NCBI GenBank assembly: GCA_947311835.1 | Contig: CAMZLV010000107.1 | Span: forward strand, 1-34,839 | Direction of reading: 5' to 3' | DNA length: 34,839 nucleotides | Source of the DNA: an uncultured Lutibacter sp. | Lineage (GTDB): Bacteria; Bacteroidota; Bacteroidia; Flavobacteriales; Flavobacteriaceae | In this document: positions 18,011 through 26,935 of the stretch, in pieces | Layout: the number at the start of each line of letters is the position of its first letter | Position numbering within the stretch: the first letter of the stretch is position 1 | Position numbers and translations under genes: made by a program | The notes under the pieces: model-generated | The model's database searches: none | What the model was told of the DNA's origin: nothing | The model's input: only the letters and a program-made list of their open reading frames with translations

Positions 18011-19027
18011 TTAGATTGTAAGTGATTCGTACGCCACAAGTGCTGTGTGTAAATAGATTTTTACCTCTACTAAATCGCCATATTTTTTTCGTGCGCGTTC
18101 ATAATTTCCCCAAGTTCCGTCATTATTTTGATTTTTTAACAAATATGTTACGGCATTATCCAACGCTAAATCATTTATATTTAACATCTTCATACAAGTT
18201 ACAAGTTCTGCTAATATGTCTCTATTGTTTTTTAATTGATATATTTTTGCGAGTTTAGGTAATACATCGTAAAAATAATTTAAATCTTCCATTCCAAACT
18301 TTGTTTGTGTGCTTTTTGCACCATATTCAAAGGCTATAAAAACAAAATGAGTTAATTCATATACTTGACTTAAAGTATATTGATTTGCTGCTAATTTATT
18401 ATTCAAAACTCCTTTATAATTTTGAGTATCGCTTATTATTGCAGGTTTCCTTAATTTAAAATAATTATAATAATTTTCAAAGGCACATTTTTGCCAATCG
18501 CCTCGTTGTTTTAAATGATTATCTATTCTGCTTTTAACCTTTTTAAGTTCTGATTTATAATACATTACATCAAAATCTAATTCTTCTAACAAATATAAAA
18601 TACGCAGATACGACATGCTATTTCGCTTAAAACTTCTTGCATCCAAACTAGCTAAATTATGAAAATCTTTGAGCAAGGTATAATCATATACTTTCTGTAA
18701 TTTGCTTTTAATTTGTTGTCGCTCAGCATCGGTTTTTGCTTGATTAAACAGTTTCAAACCGAGTCCTAAATATTCAGAAAAATGCTTTTGCAAAGGGTAA
18801 TTTTTATTTTTTATTTTTTCAATATCAAAATCTAATGCTAAAAACCATTCTGCTGTTCTTTTTTTTGCTTTAGTCAATGTATTCCCTACTCCTACTTTAT
18901 CTTTTGAGTGTTTTATTTGTTGTATAACCTTTTGCTTTGGTTTGGTTTTAACGCTGTTTTCTTTATTCTTAGCGCAAGAAATAAATGCTAAAAATAGGCT
19001 TATACTTATTATCAGTCCTTTTTTCAT
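18011..19027 (-). CDS. Lipoprotein with all-alpha / QW-like C-terminus, unknown function
   Basis: Lipobox FISC; C-terminal NAVTYLLKNQNNDGTWGNY (QxxxGxW). Confidence 0.65.
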   Translation of the reverse strand: MKKGLIISISLFLAFISCAKNKENSVKTKPKQKVIQQIKHSKDKVGVGNTLTKAKKRTAEWFLALDFDIEKIKNKNYPLQKHFSEYLGLGLKLFNQAKTDAERQQIKSKLQKVYDYTLLKDFHNLASLDARSFKRNSMSYLRILYLLEELDFDVMYYKSELKKVKSRIDNHLKQRGDWQKCAFENYYNYFKLRKPAIISDTQNYKGVLNNKLAANQYTLSQVYELTHFVFIAFEYGAKSTQTKFGMEDLNYFYDVLPKLAKIYQLKNNRDILAELVTCMKMLNINDLALDNAVTYLLKNQNNDGTWGNYERARKKYGDLVEVKIYLHTALVAYESLTI

Positions 19028-20247
19028 GTGTACGTATATTTATTTGACATTACCATTCCAGCAATATATCCTCCAGTCCATGCATTTTGGAAGTTAAAAC
19101 CGCCTGTAACAGCATCAATATTAAGAATCTCACCTGCAAAAAACAAGTTTTTATGTAGTTTACTTTCAAATCGTTTAAAATCTATTTCTTTTAAACAAAC
19201 ACCTCCTGCCGTAACAAATTCTTCTTTAAAAGTAGTTTTTCCATTAGCATTATAAAGCCCTTTTGTCAATTGGTTTGCTAACTCTTGTAATTGCTTATTA
19301 CTCACATCTGACCAACGTTCGGTTGATGAAATATTACTAACTAATACCAAGCGTTCCCATAATCTTTTAGGAATATCAGCAAATAAAGATTTTAAAACAA
19401 TTTGTTTTTTATTCAGTTGTTTTTTTGCCGATTTTAAGGTTTCAAATACTTTTTCGGTTGATTTTGACAACCAATTTACCTCAACATTATATTGGTAGTT
19501 TTTGGCTGCTAATACACACGCTCCAAAGGCTGATAATTTTAAAACTGCAGGACCACTCATTCCCCAATGTGTGATTAATAAAGGTCCTGATGATGTTAAT
19601 TTTGTTTTTGCAATTTTAACCGTTGCATTTGGCACAGAAATTCCGAGTAAATCTTTTAACCTTTTATCATTAATATTAAACGTAAACAATGATGGAACTG
19701 GCGCTATAATTGAATGACCTAATTTTTCAACCAAACTCCATATTTTCGGATTAGAACCAGTCGCAATCAAGAGTTTATCTGCAATAAAAACGCCTTCACT
19801 TGTAGTGATTTCAAATTGTTCTTCATTCTTTTTTACCGATTCTACATTTTGATTAAATATTACTTTTACACCTGCATTTTCAGCACTTTTGGTCAAACAA
19901 TCAATAATACTTTGTGATGAATTTGACTCAGGAAAAACACGATTGTCATCTTCAATTTTTAGCGGAACACCTCTGCTTTCAAACCATTCCATAGTATCTC
20001 CTGTCATAAACTGATGAAAAGGACCAAGTAGTTCTTTGTTTCCTCTTGGATAAAATTCAACCAAATCTCTTGGCACAAAACAAGCATGTGTTACATTACA
20101 ACGTCCTCCTCCTGAAATTTTAACTTTCTGCAATACATTTTTTCCCTTTTCAAGGATAATTACTTCTGCCTTTGGATTGTTTTCTGCTGCAGTAATTGCC
20201 GCAAAAAATCCTGCTGCTCCTCCTCCTATTATTACTATTTTGCTCAT
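19024..20247 (-). CDS. NAD(P)/FAD-dependent oxidoreductase, HI0933/YhiN-like flavoprotein
   Basis: IVIIGGGAAGFFAAITAAENNP, KVKISGGGRCNVTHA, GEILNIDAVTGGFNFQNAWTGGYIAG. Confidence 0.92.
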   Translation of the reverse strand: MSKIVIIGGGAAGFFAAITAAENNPKAEVIILEKGKNVLQKVKISGGGRCNVTHACFVPRDLVEFYPRGNKELLGPFHQFMTGDTMEWFESRGVPLKIEDDNRVFPESNSSQSIIDCLTKSAENAGVKVIFNQNVESVKKNEEQFEITTSEGVFIADKLLIATGSNPKIWSLVEKLGHSIIAPVPSLFTFNINDKRLKDLLGISVPNATVKIAKTKLTSSGPLLITHWGMSGPAVLKLSAFGACVLAAKNYQYNVEVNWLSKSTEKVFETLKSAKKQLNKKQIVLKSLFADIPKRLWERLVLVSNISSTERWSDVSNKQLQELANQLTKGLYNANGKTTFKEEFVTAGGVCLKEIDFKRFESKLHKNLFFAGEILNIDAVTGGFNFQNAWTGGYIAGMVMSNKYTYT

Positions 20248-20264
20248 TTTTAATTTTGTTTTCT

Positions 20265-20299
20265 AAGACCTCACAGGTTTTTAAAACCTGTGAGGTCTT
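20265..20299. repeat. Perfect 17-bp-stem palindrome, probable dispersed hairpin/bidirectional terminator
   Basis: AAGACCTCACAGGTTTT-T-AAAACCTGTGAGGTCTT followed by a T-run. Confidence 0.75.
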
Positions 20300-20301
20300 T
20301 T

Positions 20302-21231
20302 TTATAAAACCATTTTTTTATAAGAAATTACAGTTTCAAACCCTTTCTCTTTAAAATATTTTGGCGTATCATCATTTCCTGTTACTAAAATAAAATCGCC
20401 TCCCCAAGCGCCCAAACTCTTTGTTTGTCCGAAATAATCATTGAAAATTAATTCTTGAATTGGTTTCGTTTTAATTACTTTTGATATAATTTGCTCGTGC
20501 TCTTTCATTAATTTTTCAAAATCGATTAAAGAATTACATTGAATCATTTGATCAGTAATCATTGCTATTTCTTTAATTTCAGATGATTTATTAACTGTAA
20601 ACTCTTTATATCTTTTTATTCCGCTTTTACTATTTTGTTTTACATTTAAATGCACAAAATAGAGTTGATTCTTGAATTTTGGGTTAAAATCTACTTGCGA
20701 AACAATTGGTTTATTATTCTCCAATTGATACGTTATTGGCGTATTATTTTGCGCACAAGCAATATCATATCCGCTACCTCCAAAAGATACGTTTAATAAC
20801 ATAAACGCGTCAATATTTGCCCAAGTAGCGATATTATTTATCAAAGTTGATGAAGTCCCTAATCCCCAATTCCTAGGAAAAGTCAGATTTGTTGTAATTT
20901 TAAATCCACAATCAGAATTTAAAAAATTTGGATTTAATTTTTTGGCTTCTCGTAGTATTTTTTGAAGTGTTTGCGCTATTGATTCCTCTTTTTTATCGTT
21001 TTCAGAATAAAATGTTTCGTTAATTATTCTTAAATCTGACAAACGGAATTCAGTTTGAAACCAACACAATTGATGATTATCAAAACTTTGCCAAAGTAAA
21101 CTTGGCTCCTTATTTTTTTCAACTACCAAATCTTGACCAAACTTAGTTGGTATCGCTAATGATTTAGCACCATCAAGAACTAAATATTCTCCTGTGATTA
21201 GTAGTTTTCCGTTGCTGAAATAGTTATTCAA
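20302..21231 (-). CDS. GYDIA-family GHMP kinase (candidate phosphomevalonate kinase)
   Basis: NWGLGTSSTL GHMP motif; FGGSGYDIACAQ; located in the mevalonate gene cluster. Confidence 0.85.
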   Translation of the reverse strand: MNNYFSNGKLLITGEYLVLDGAKSLAIPTKFGQDLVVEKNKEPSLLWQSFDNHQLCWFQTEFRLSDLRIINETFYSENDKKEESIAQTLQKILREAKKLNPNFLNSDCGFKITTNLTFPRNWGLGTSSTLINNIATWANIDAFMLLNVSFGGSGYDIACAQNNTPITYQLENNKPIVSQVDFNPKFKNQLYFVHLNVKQNSKSGIKRYKEFTVNKSSEIKEIAMITDQMIQCNSLIDFEKLMKEHEQIISKVIKTKPIQELIFNDYFGQTKSLGAWGGDFILVTGNDDTPKYFKEKGFETVISYKKMVL

Positions 21232-21268
21232 ATTTACTTTTATTCTAGTGTATACTTGTTATACAAAC

Positions 21269-21337
21269 CTCTCGACTGCGCTCGAGGAGACACTTTATTG
21301 ATTTATTTTCTTTTCATCCTCTCGACTGAGGTCAAGG
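21269..21337. repeat. Two related copies of a CTCTCGACTGxxxTCxAGG dispersed motif
   Basis: CTCTCGACTGCGCTCGAGGAGAC (21269) and CTCTCGACTGAGGTCAAGG (21319), in the gap between the HMGR and GHMP kinase genes. Confidence 0.5.
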
Positions 21338-21346
21338 ATATAATTA

Positions 21347-22642
21347 CTATTTTTTCAATTCATTATACGCTTCAACAACTGCACTATGTGATACTTGTTT
21401 GTCAGCAAAATAATTCATCAAATATTCTTTTTCACTTGCTGTTGCACCTAATTGTTTTATGATATTTGACAAGTGCATTTTCATATGTCCATGCTGTATT
21501 CCTGTAGTTGTTAAGGCTCTTAATGCTGCGAAATTTTGTGCCAATCCTGCAACTGCAACTAGCATCATCAATTCTTTTGCTGATGGATTTTGAAGCATTT
21601 GTAAAGAAAGTTTTGCTAATGGATGTAAGGCTGTTAAACCGCCAACAGTTCCAAGTGCTAAAGGTATTTCTATCCAAAATTTAAAAACGCCATCTTTAAT
21701 TTCACAATTGGTCAAACTCTTATACTTTCCGCTTTTAGAAGCAAATGCATGCGCACCAGATTCTACGGCTCTAAAATCATTTCCTGTCGCTAAAACCACA
21801 GCGTCAATTCCGTTCATAATTCCTTTGTTATGCGTAACTGCTCGATGCGGTTCTACATTAGCAATTTGTACTGCTTGCTTGAATTTTTGGGCGTACATTT
21901 CGGCATTTTCTGCATACAATTCTTCTACTTTACATGATACTTCTGCTCTTACCAAACATTCAGGAACATAGTTAGACAAGATACTCATTACTACTTGGAT
22001 ATCATCCTTTTTAAATTCGTTTGCAATAGCCTCTAAACACGAGTTAATGAAGTTCGCTCCCATTGAGTCTTGCGTATCAAAGGTAACGTGTAATTGATAG
22101 TAATTTTCTAAATCTGTAGTTTTATTTCGAAGTTCTATATCTAAAATTCCTCCTCCACGCTTTCGCATATTTTTGGTTATCGATTCGGTAACTTTATATA
22201 AATCTTCTTTTTTATTGCTAAAATAAGTTTCTAAATCTTTAAAATTACCATCATACATAAAATGTACTTGTCCTATTTTTTTTGTCGAAATTACAGTTGC
22301 TTTAAAACCTCCACGAGTACTCCAAAACTTAGCAACCAATGACGCTGCAGCAACAACCGAACTTTCTTCAACTACCATCGGAACAATATAGTCTTTGCCA
22401 TTTATCACAAAATTTGGTGCTACTCCATACGGCAAATAATAATTTGTAATGGTGTTTTCAATAAAATCATCGTGTAGTTCTTGTAATTTTTGATTGGTAT
22501 TCCAATATTGTTTTAAAGTAGTTCTAACATTATCATCATCAGAAAAAAAAGCGCTTACAATCCAATCTATTTTTGCTTCTTTTGATAATTTCGAAAATCC
22601 AGAAATTTGTTTTTGCATGGGTTCTATAATTTTAAAGCACAA
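21347..22642 (-). CDS. mvaA: Hydroxymethylglutaryl-CoA reductase, class II type
   Basis: DSMGANFINSCLEAIA, HNKGIMNGIDAVVLATGNDFRAVESGAHAFA, LGTVGGLTALHPLAKLSLQML. Confidence 0.92.
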   Translation of the reverse strand: MCFKIIEPMQKQISGFSKLSKEAKIDWIVSAFFSDDDNVRTTLKQYWNTNQKLQELHDDFIENTITNYYLPYGVAPNFVINGKDYIVPMVVEESSVVAAASLVAKFWSTRGGFKATVISTKKIGQVHFMYDGNFKDLETYFSNKKEDLYKVTESITKNMRKRGGGILDIELRNKTTDLENYYQLHVTFDTQDSMGANFINSCLEAIANEFKKDDIQVVMSILSNYVPECLVRAEVSCKVEELYAENAEMYAQKFKQAVQIANVEPHRAVTHNKGIMNGIDAVVLATGNDFRAVESGAHAFASKSGKYKSLTNCEIKDGVFKFWIEIPLALGTVGGLTALHPLAKLSLQMLQNPSAKELMMLVAVAGLAQNFAALRALTTTGIQHGHMKMHLSNIIKQLGATASEKEYLMNYFADKQVSHSAVVEAYNELKK

Positions 22643-22715
22643 ATTTAGTCTTTTTAATATTTTTAACAGATTTTATCTCAAAAATTCCGTAAACTTGGGG
22701 TTTAAAATCAAATAC

Positions 22716-24932
22716 ATGAAGAAATTATTTTTACTCCTATTCGCTATTTTGTTAATTAACAGTTGTTCAACTGCTCAAAAAACTACAAAATCAGCAAAAA
22801 TTAATCAAGAAACTAGTAGTGATGATGCTCCAAAAGAAATCACTTTAGAAGATATTTGGAAAAATGGAACTTTTAGAACGAAACGACTAAATTCTTTTCA
22901 TTCAATGGACAAAGGTGACTTTTATGTAGTTGTTAATAACCGTGGAAAAGAGTTAGACCGTTATTCTTATAAAACTTTAGACAAAGTGGAAACCATTTTA
23001 AATGTTGATGCACTTGATGGCATCCATTCTCTTTACGATTATACTTTTTCATCAGATGAAAATAAAATTATTATTGGTACTGAGCAAGAGCAGATTTTCC
23101 GTCATTCATCACGAGGAATTTACTATGTATATGATTTATCATCTAAAAAACTAGAAAAAATTTCTGAAAATAAAATTCAAGAACCTACCTTTTCTCCTGA
23201 TGAAAGTAAAGTAGCATTTATGTATCAAAACAATCTTTATTATAAAGATTTGAGCAATAACAAAACGATTCAAATTACTTTTGATGGTAAAAAAAATAGT
23301 ATAATAAATGGTATTACAGATTGGGTTTATGAAGAAGAATTTGCCTTTGTAAGAGCCTTTGATTGGAATGGAAATTCTGATAAAATTGCTTTTATTCGAT
23401 TTGATGAAACTGATGTTCCTGAGTTTTCTATGGATATTTTTGGCAAAGATTTATATCCTAAACAACAAGTATTTAAATATCCGAAGGCAGGAGAAAAAAA
23501 TGCTGATGTGAGTTTACATATTTACAACTTAAAATTAAACGCAAGCAAAAAAGTTGATTTAGGAGTTAAACAGCAAGATTACATTCCGCGAATTGAATGG
23601 ACAAACAAAGCAAATACACTTTGTGTAACAACTCTAAACCGTCATCAAGATAATTTATACCTTTTATTTGTTGATGGAAATACTCTTCAAAACAAGTTGA
23701 TTTTAAACGAAACAGATGATGCATATGTTGACATTACTGATAATTTAACTTTTTTAAATGACAATTCATTTATTTGGACAAGTGAACGTGATGGTTACAA
23801 CCATATTTATCATTATAATGAAAACGGAACGTTGATAAACCAAATAACCAAAGGTAAATGGGAAGTAACTGCTTATTATGGTTATGATGCAACTACTAGC
23901 AAAATTTACTTTCAATCTACAGAAGATGGCTCTATTAACCGAACCATCTCTGCAATCAATTTAGATGGAACAAATCAACAAAAGTTAAGTACAAAAATTG
24001 GTAAAAACTCAGCATCGTTTAGTCATAGTTTTAATTATTATATCAATACATTTTCTAATGCAAAAACACCAACTTTATACACACTAAACGAAGCAAAAAC
24101 AGGAAAAGAAATCAAAGAAATACGGAATAATAATGAACTTTCTGATTTATTAGCAACTTATAAAATTGGCGAAAAAGAATTTTCAACGATTACTATTAAT
24201 GGAGAAGATTTAAATATGTGGATGATAAAACCTGCAGATTTTAATCCGAATAAAAAATATCCATTATTTATGTTTCAATATTCAGGTCCAGGTTCGCAAC
24301 AAGTAGGGAACCATTGGAATAGTGCAAATGACTATTGGTATTATATGCTTAGCCAAAAAGGCTATATCATTGCGTGTGTAGATGGTAGAGGAACAGGATT
24401 TAAAGGACGTGATTTTAAAAAAATAACGCAAAAAGAGTTGGGAAAATATGAGATTGAAGATCAAATTGCAGCCGCAAAATCACTCGGAAATAGAAGTTAT
24501 ATTGACGCAAGTAGAATTGGAATTTGGGGATGGTCATTTGGAGGCTATATGTCGTCATTAGCAATTACCAAAGGAGCCGATACTTTTAAAATGGCAATTG
24601 CCGTTGCACCTGTTACTTCTTGGCGTTTTTACGACACCATTTATACCGAACGCTATATGCAAACTCCACAAGAAAACGCGAGTGGATATGATGAAAATTC
24701 GCCGATAAACTTCACAAACTTATTGAAAGGAAGTTATTTATTAGTTCACGGAACTGGTGACGACAACGTGCATGTACAAAATACGATGCGTATGATAAAT
24801 GCATTGGTAAAAGAGAATAAACAGTTTGATTTATTTGTATATCCTGACAGAACACACGGAATTTATCGTGGAAAGAATACAAGATTACATCTTTATAAAA
24901 AAATGACTACTTTTATCGAACAAAAATTATAA
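22716..24932 (+). CDS. S9 family (DPP IV-like) serine peptidase, lipoprotein
   Basis: Internal start MKKLFLLLFAILLINSCSTAQ (lipobox); GxSxG as GWSFGGY; HGTGDDNVH; PDRTHGI. Confidence 0.93.
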   Translation: MKKLFLLLFAILLINSCSTAQKTTKSAKINQETSSDDAPKEITLEDIWKNGTFRTKRLNSFHSMDKGDFYVVVNNRGKELDRYSYKTLDKVETILNVDALDGIHSLYDYTFSSDENKIIIGTEQEQIFRHSSRGIYYVYDLSSKKLEKISENKIQEPTFSPDESKVAFMYQNNLYYKDLSNNKTIQITFDGKKNSIINGITDWVYEEEFAFVRAFDWNGNSDKIAFIRFDETDVPEFSMDIFGKDLYPKQQVFKYPKAGEKNADVSLHIYNLKLNASKKVDLGVKQQDYIPRIEWTNKANTLCVTTLNRHQDNLYLLFVDGNTLQNKLILNETDDAYVDITDNLTFLNDNSFIWTSERDGYNHIYHYNENGTLINQITKGKWEVTAYYGYDATTSKIYFQSTEDGSINRTISAINLDGTNQQKLSTKIGKNSASFSHSFNYYINTFSNAKTPTLYTLNEAKTGKEIKEIRNNNELSDLLATYKIGEKEFSTITINGEDLNMWMIKPADFNPNKKYPLFMFQYSGPGSQQVGNHWNSANDYWYYMLSQKGYIIACVDGRGTGFKGRDFKKITQKELGKYEIEDQIAAAKSLGNRSYIDASRIGIWGWSFGGYMSSLAITKGADTFKMAIAVAPVTSWRFYDTIYTERYMQTPQENASGYDENSPINFTNLLKGSYLLVHGTGDDNVHVQNTMRMINALVKENKQFDLFVYPDRTHGIYRGKNTRLHLYKKMTTFIEQKL

Positions 24933-24963
24933 AACTCAAAATTAATTAAAATAACTAAACACT

Positions 24964-26910
24964 ATGTCAACAACAACATTAAAACCACATCAAAAAGAAC
25001 TTTTCGGACATCCAATTGGACTGTACGTACTATTTTTTACTGAAATGTGGGAACGCTTTTCTTATTACGGAATGCGTGCAATATTGGTAATTTATATGAT
25101 TGCAACTGCAATGGATAAAAACGGAGCAGGACTAGGATGGACACGAGGAGAAGCACTAGCACTATATGGCTGGTATGTAATGTTAGTATATGTTGTTTCG
25201 ATTCCTGGAGGAATTTTAGCAGATAAAATATTAGGACAGAAAAAAGCAGTAATGATTGGTGCTTTTATTTTAGTGCTAGGACACGGAACATTGGCTATTG
25301 AAGCGCCTTGGGCATTTTTTGTAGGATTAGGATTAATTATTTTAGGTGTTGGTTGCTTAAAACCTAATATTTCTACAATGGTTGGTGGCTTATATGCAAA
25401 AGGTGATATTCGTAGAGATAAAGGATTTTCTATTTTTTATATTGGTATTAATTTAGGCTCACTATTAGCTACAACATTTATAGGAATGGTAGTTGCAAAA
25501 TGGGGTTGGCACGCAGGATTTGCTATGGCAGGAATTGCGATGCTTTTTGGTTTACTAGTTTATATTTGGGGACAAAAATATATAGCTCACGTAGGAAATA
25601 AACCTACCGAAGCACAAAAAGAAGCCGATGTTTCTTTAATGGAAATATTTGCTAGAATATTCAAATCACCTATACATTTGGTTATTTTAATAGTAATGTT
25701 AGCGCTTTCACTTTATGCAGGTTTTACTTTTGAAGGCGTAGATCATTGGGGTTATGGCGCTTTGTTTATTTTCTTGTCATTTGTAGTAGGACTGCTTATG
25801 ATGATTTATAAAGGTCTAGAAACGCAAGTAGAAAAAGACCGTTTTTTAGTGCTATTACTATCTTTCTTTTTGGTAGTGGTGTTTTGGGGAGCATTTGAGC
25901 AAGCAGGAGGTTTAATGAGTATTTATACCGAAACAAAAACGAACAGAATGCTCTTTGGTTATGAAATACCTACACCAATGTTTCAAGGCTTAAACGCAGG
26001 GTTTATCTTGCTTTTTGCCGTTGCTGTTGCTAACTATTGGGCAAAACGAAAAATAAAAGGCAAAGAAGCATCTTCTTTATTTAAAATGGCTACAGGTACC
26101 ATCATTATGGGACTTGGGTTTGTATTTATGGTTTTTGCTGTAAAAGATTACGAAGCTCACGGTAAATCAGCGATGATTTGGTTAGTTTTAGCATACCTTT
26201 TCCATACCATTGGAGAGTTGAGTTCTTCGCCAGTATCACTTTCTTTTGTTACTAAATTAGCACCAGTAAAATATGCCTCTTTAATGATGGGATTGTATTT
26301 TGCAGCAACAGGATTAGGAGGTAAAATGGCAGGTATTGTTGGTGAATATTCTCAACTAAAACCGTATAAAGCTACTATGACAGCTTCTAAAGAAGCTATA
26401 AATAATGTGGTTGCAAAAGATACTTTAGAATTGTATGATTATAAAACCAAAAAAGAATACAAGGTTTTTGATTATCCTATTAATAAAGACAAAGCATTTA
26501 ATGTAAAAGGCTTAATTTATTTAGCCGATAATAAAGTAGTTTTTGAAGATGAAAAAACAAAAGAACCGTTAAATAATTTATTTAAAATAACAAAAGATGA
26601 AAAACATGATTATTTAGCTTCACTAAAAACATATTTAACAGAAAACAAAGTAACAAAAGCAACTGCGCAACATGTAACATTGAACTTTAAAAAAGACGAA
26701 GAAAAAGCTAAAATACTTGTCAATGTTGGTGATGGTAAAGACTATGCACTTACCTTTACTGTTGATGAGCAGCAAAGTAAACAGGAATTTAAAACTTTCT
26801 TAGGAATAACCATATTTACTGTGATATTTAGTTTACTAGTAATTGCACTCTTAAAACCATTAAAACGCTTAACTCACGGTGCTGAAGATGATGAAGTTGA
26901 AATGCATTAG
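24964..26910 (+). CDS. POT/PTR-family peptide MFS transporter
   Basis: FTEMWERFSYYGMRAILVIYM, GKMAGIVG; polytopic. Confidence 0.93.
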   Translation: MSTTTLKPHQKELFGHPIGLYVLFFTEMWERFSYYGMRAILVIYMIATAMDKNGAGLGWTRGEALALYGWYVMLVYVVSIPGGILADKILGQKKAVMIGAFILVLGHGTLAIEAPWAFFVGLGLIILGVGCLKPNISTMVGGLYAKGDIRRDKGFSIFYIGINLGSLLATTFIGMVVAKWGWHAGFAMAGIAMLFGLLVYIWGQKYIAHVGNKPTEAQKEADVSLMEIFARIFKSPIHLVILIVMLALSLYAGFTFEGVDHWGYGALFIFLSFVVGLLMMIYKGLETQVEKDRFLVLLLSFFLVVVFWGAFEQAGGLMSIYTETKTNRMLFGYEIPTPMFQGLNAGFILLFAVAVANYWAKRKIKGKEASSLFKMATGTIIMGLGFVFMVFAVKDYEAHGKSAMIWLVLAYLFHTIGELSSSPVSLSFVTKLAPVKYASLMMGLYFAATGLGGKMAGIVGEYSQLKPYKATMTASKEAINNVVAKDTLELYDYKTKKEYKVFDYPINKDKAFNVKGLIYLADNKVVFEDEKTKEPLNNLFKITKDEKHDYLASLKTYLTENKVTKATAQHVTLNFKKDEEKAKILVNVGDGKDYALTFTVDEQQSKQEFKTFLGITIFTVIFSLLVIALLKPLKRLTHGAEDDEVEMH

Positions 26911-26935
26911 TCGTTTTAAATTAGTCAAACCGTAG

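Noticed and set aside
19502-19717. Plus-strand 71-aa ORF and similar short ORFs opposite long genes (e.g. 15958..16191, 21708..21971, 32700..32930)
   Set aside because: Lie wholly inside confidently assigned genes on the other strand; no independent evidence.
21432-21677. 81-aa minus-strand ORF in alternate frame of HMG-CoA reductase
   Set aside because: Same strand, shifted frame inside a well-conserved enzyme; shadow ORF.
22494-22715. Upstream extension of the S9 peptidase ORF
   Set aside because: Overlaps the HMGR 5' end; lipoprotein signal peptide starts at 22716, so the extension is not coding.
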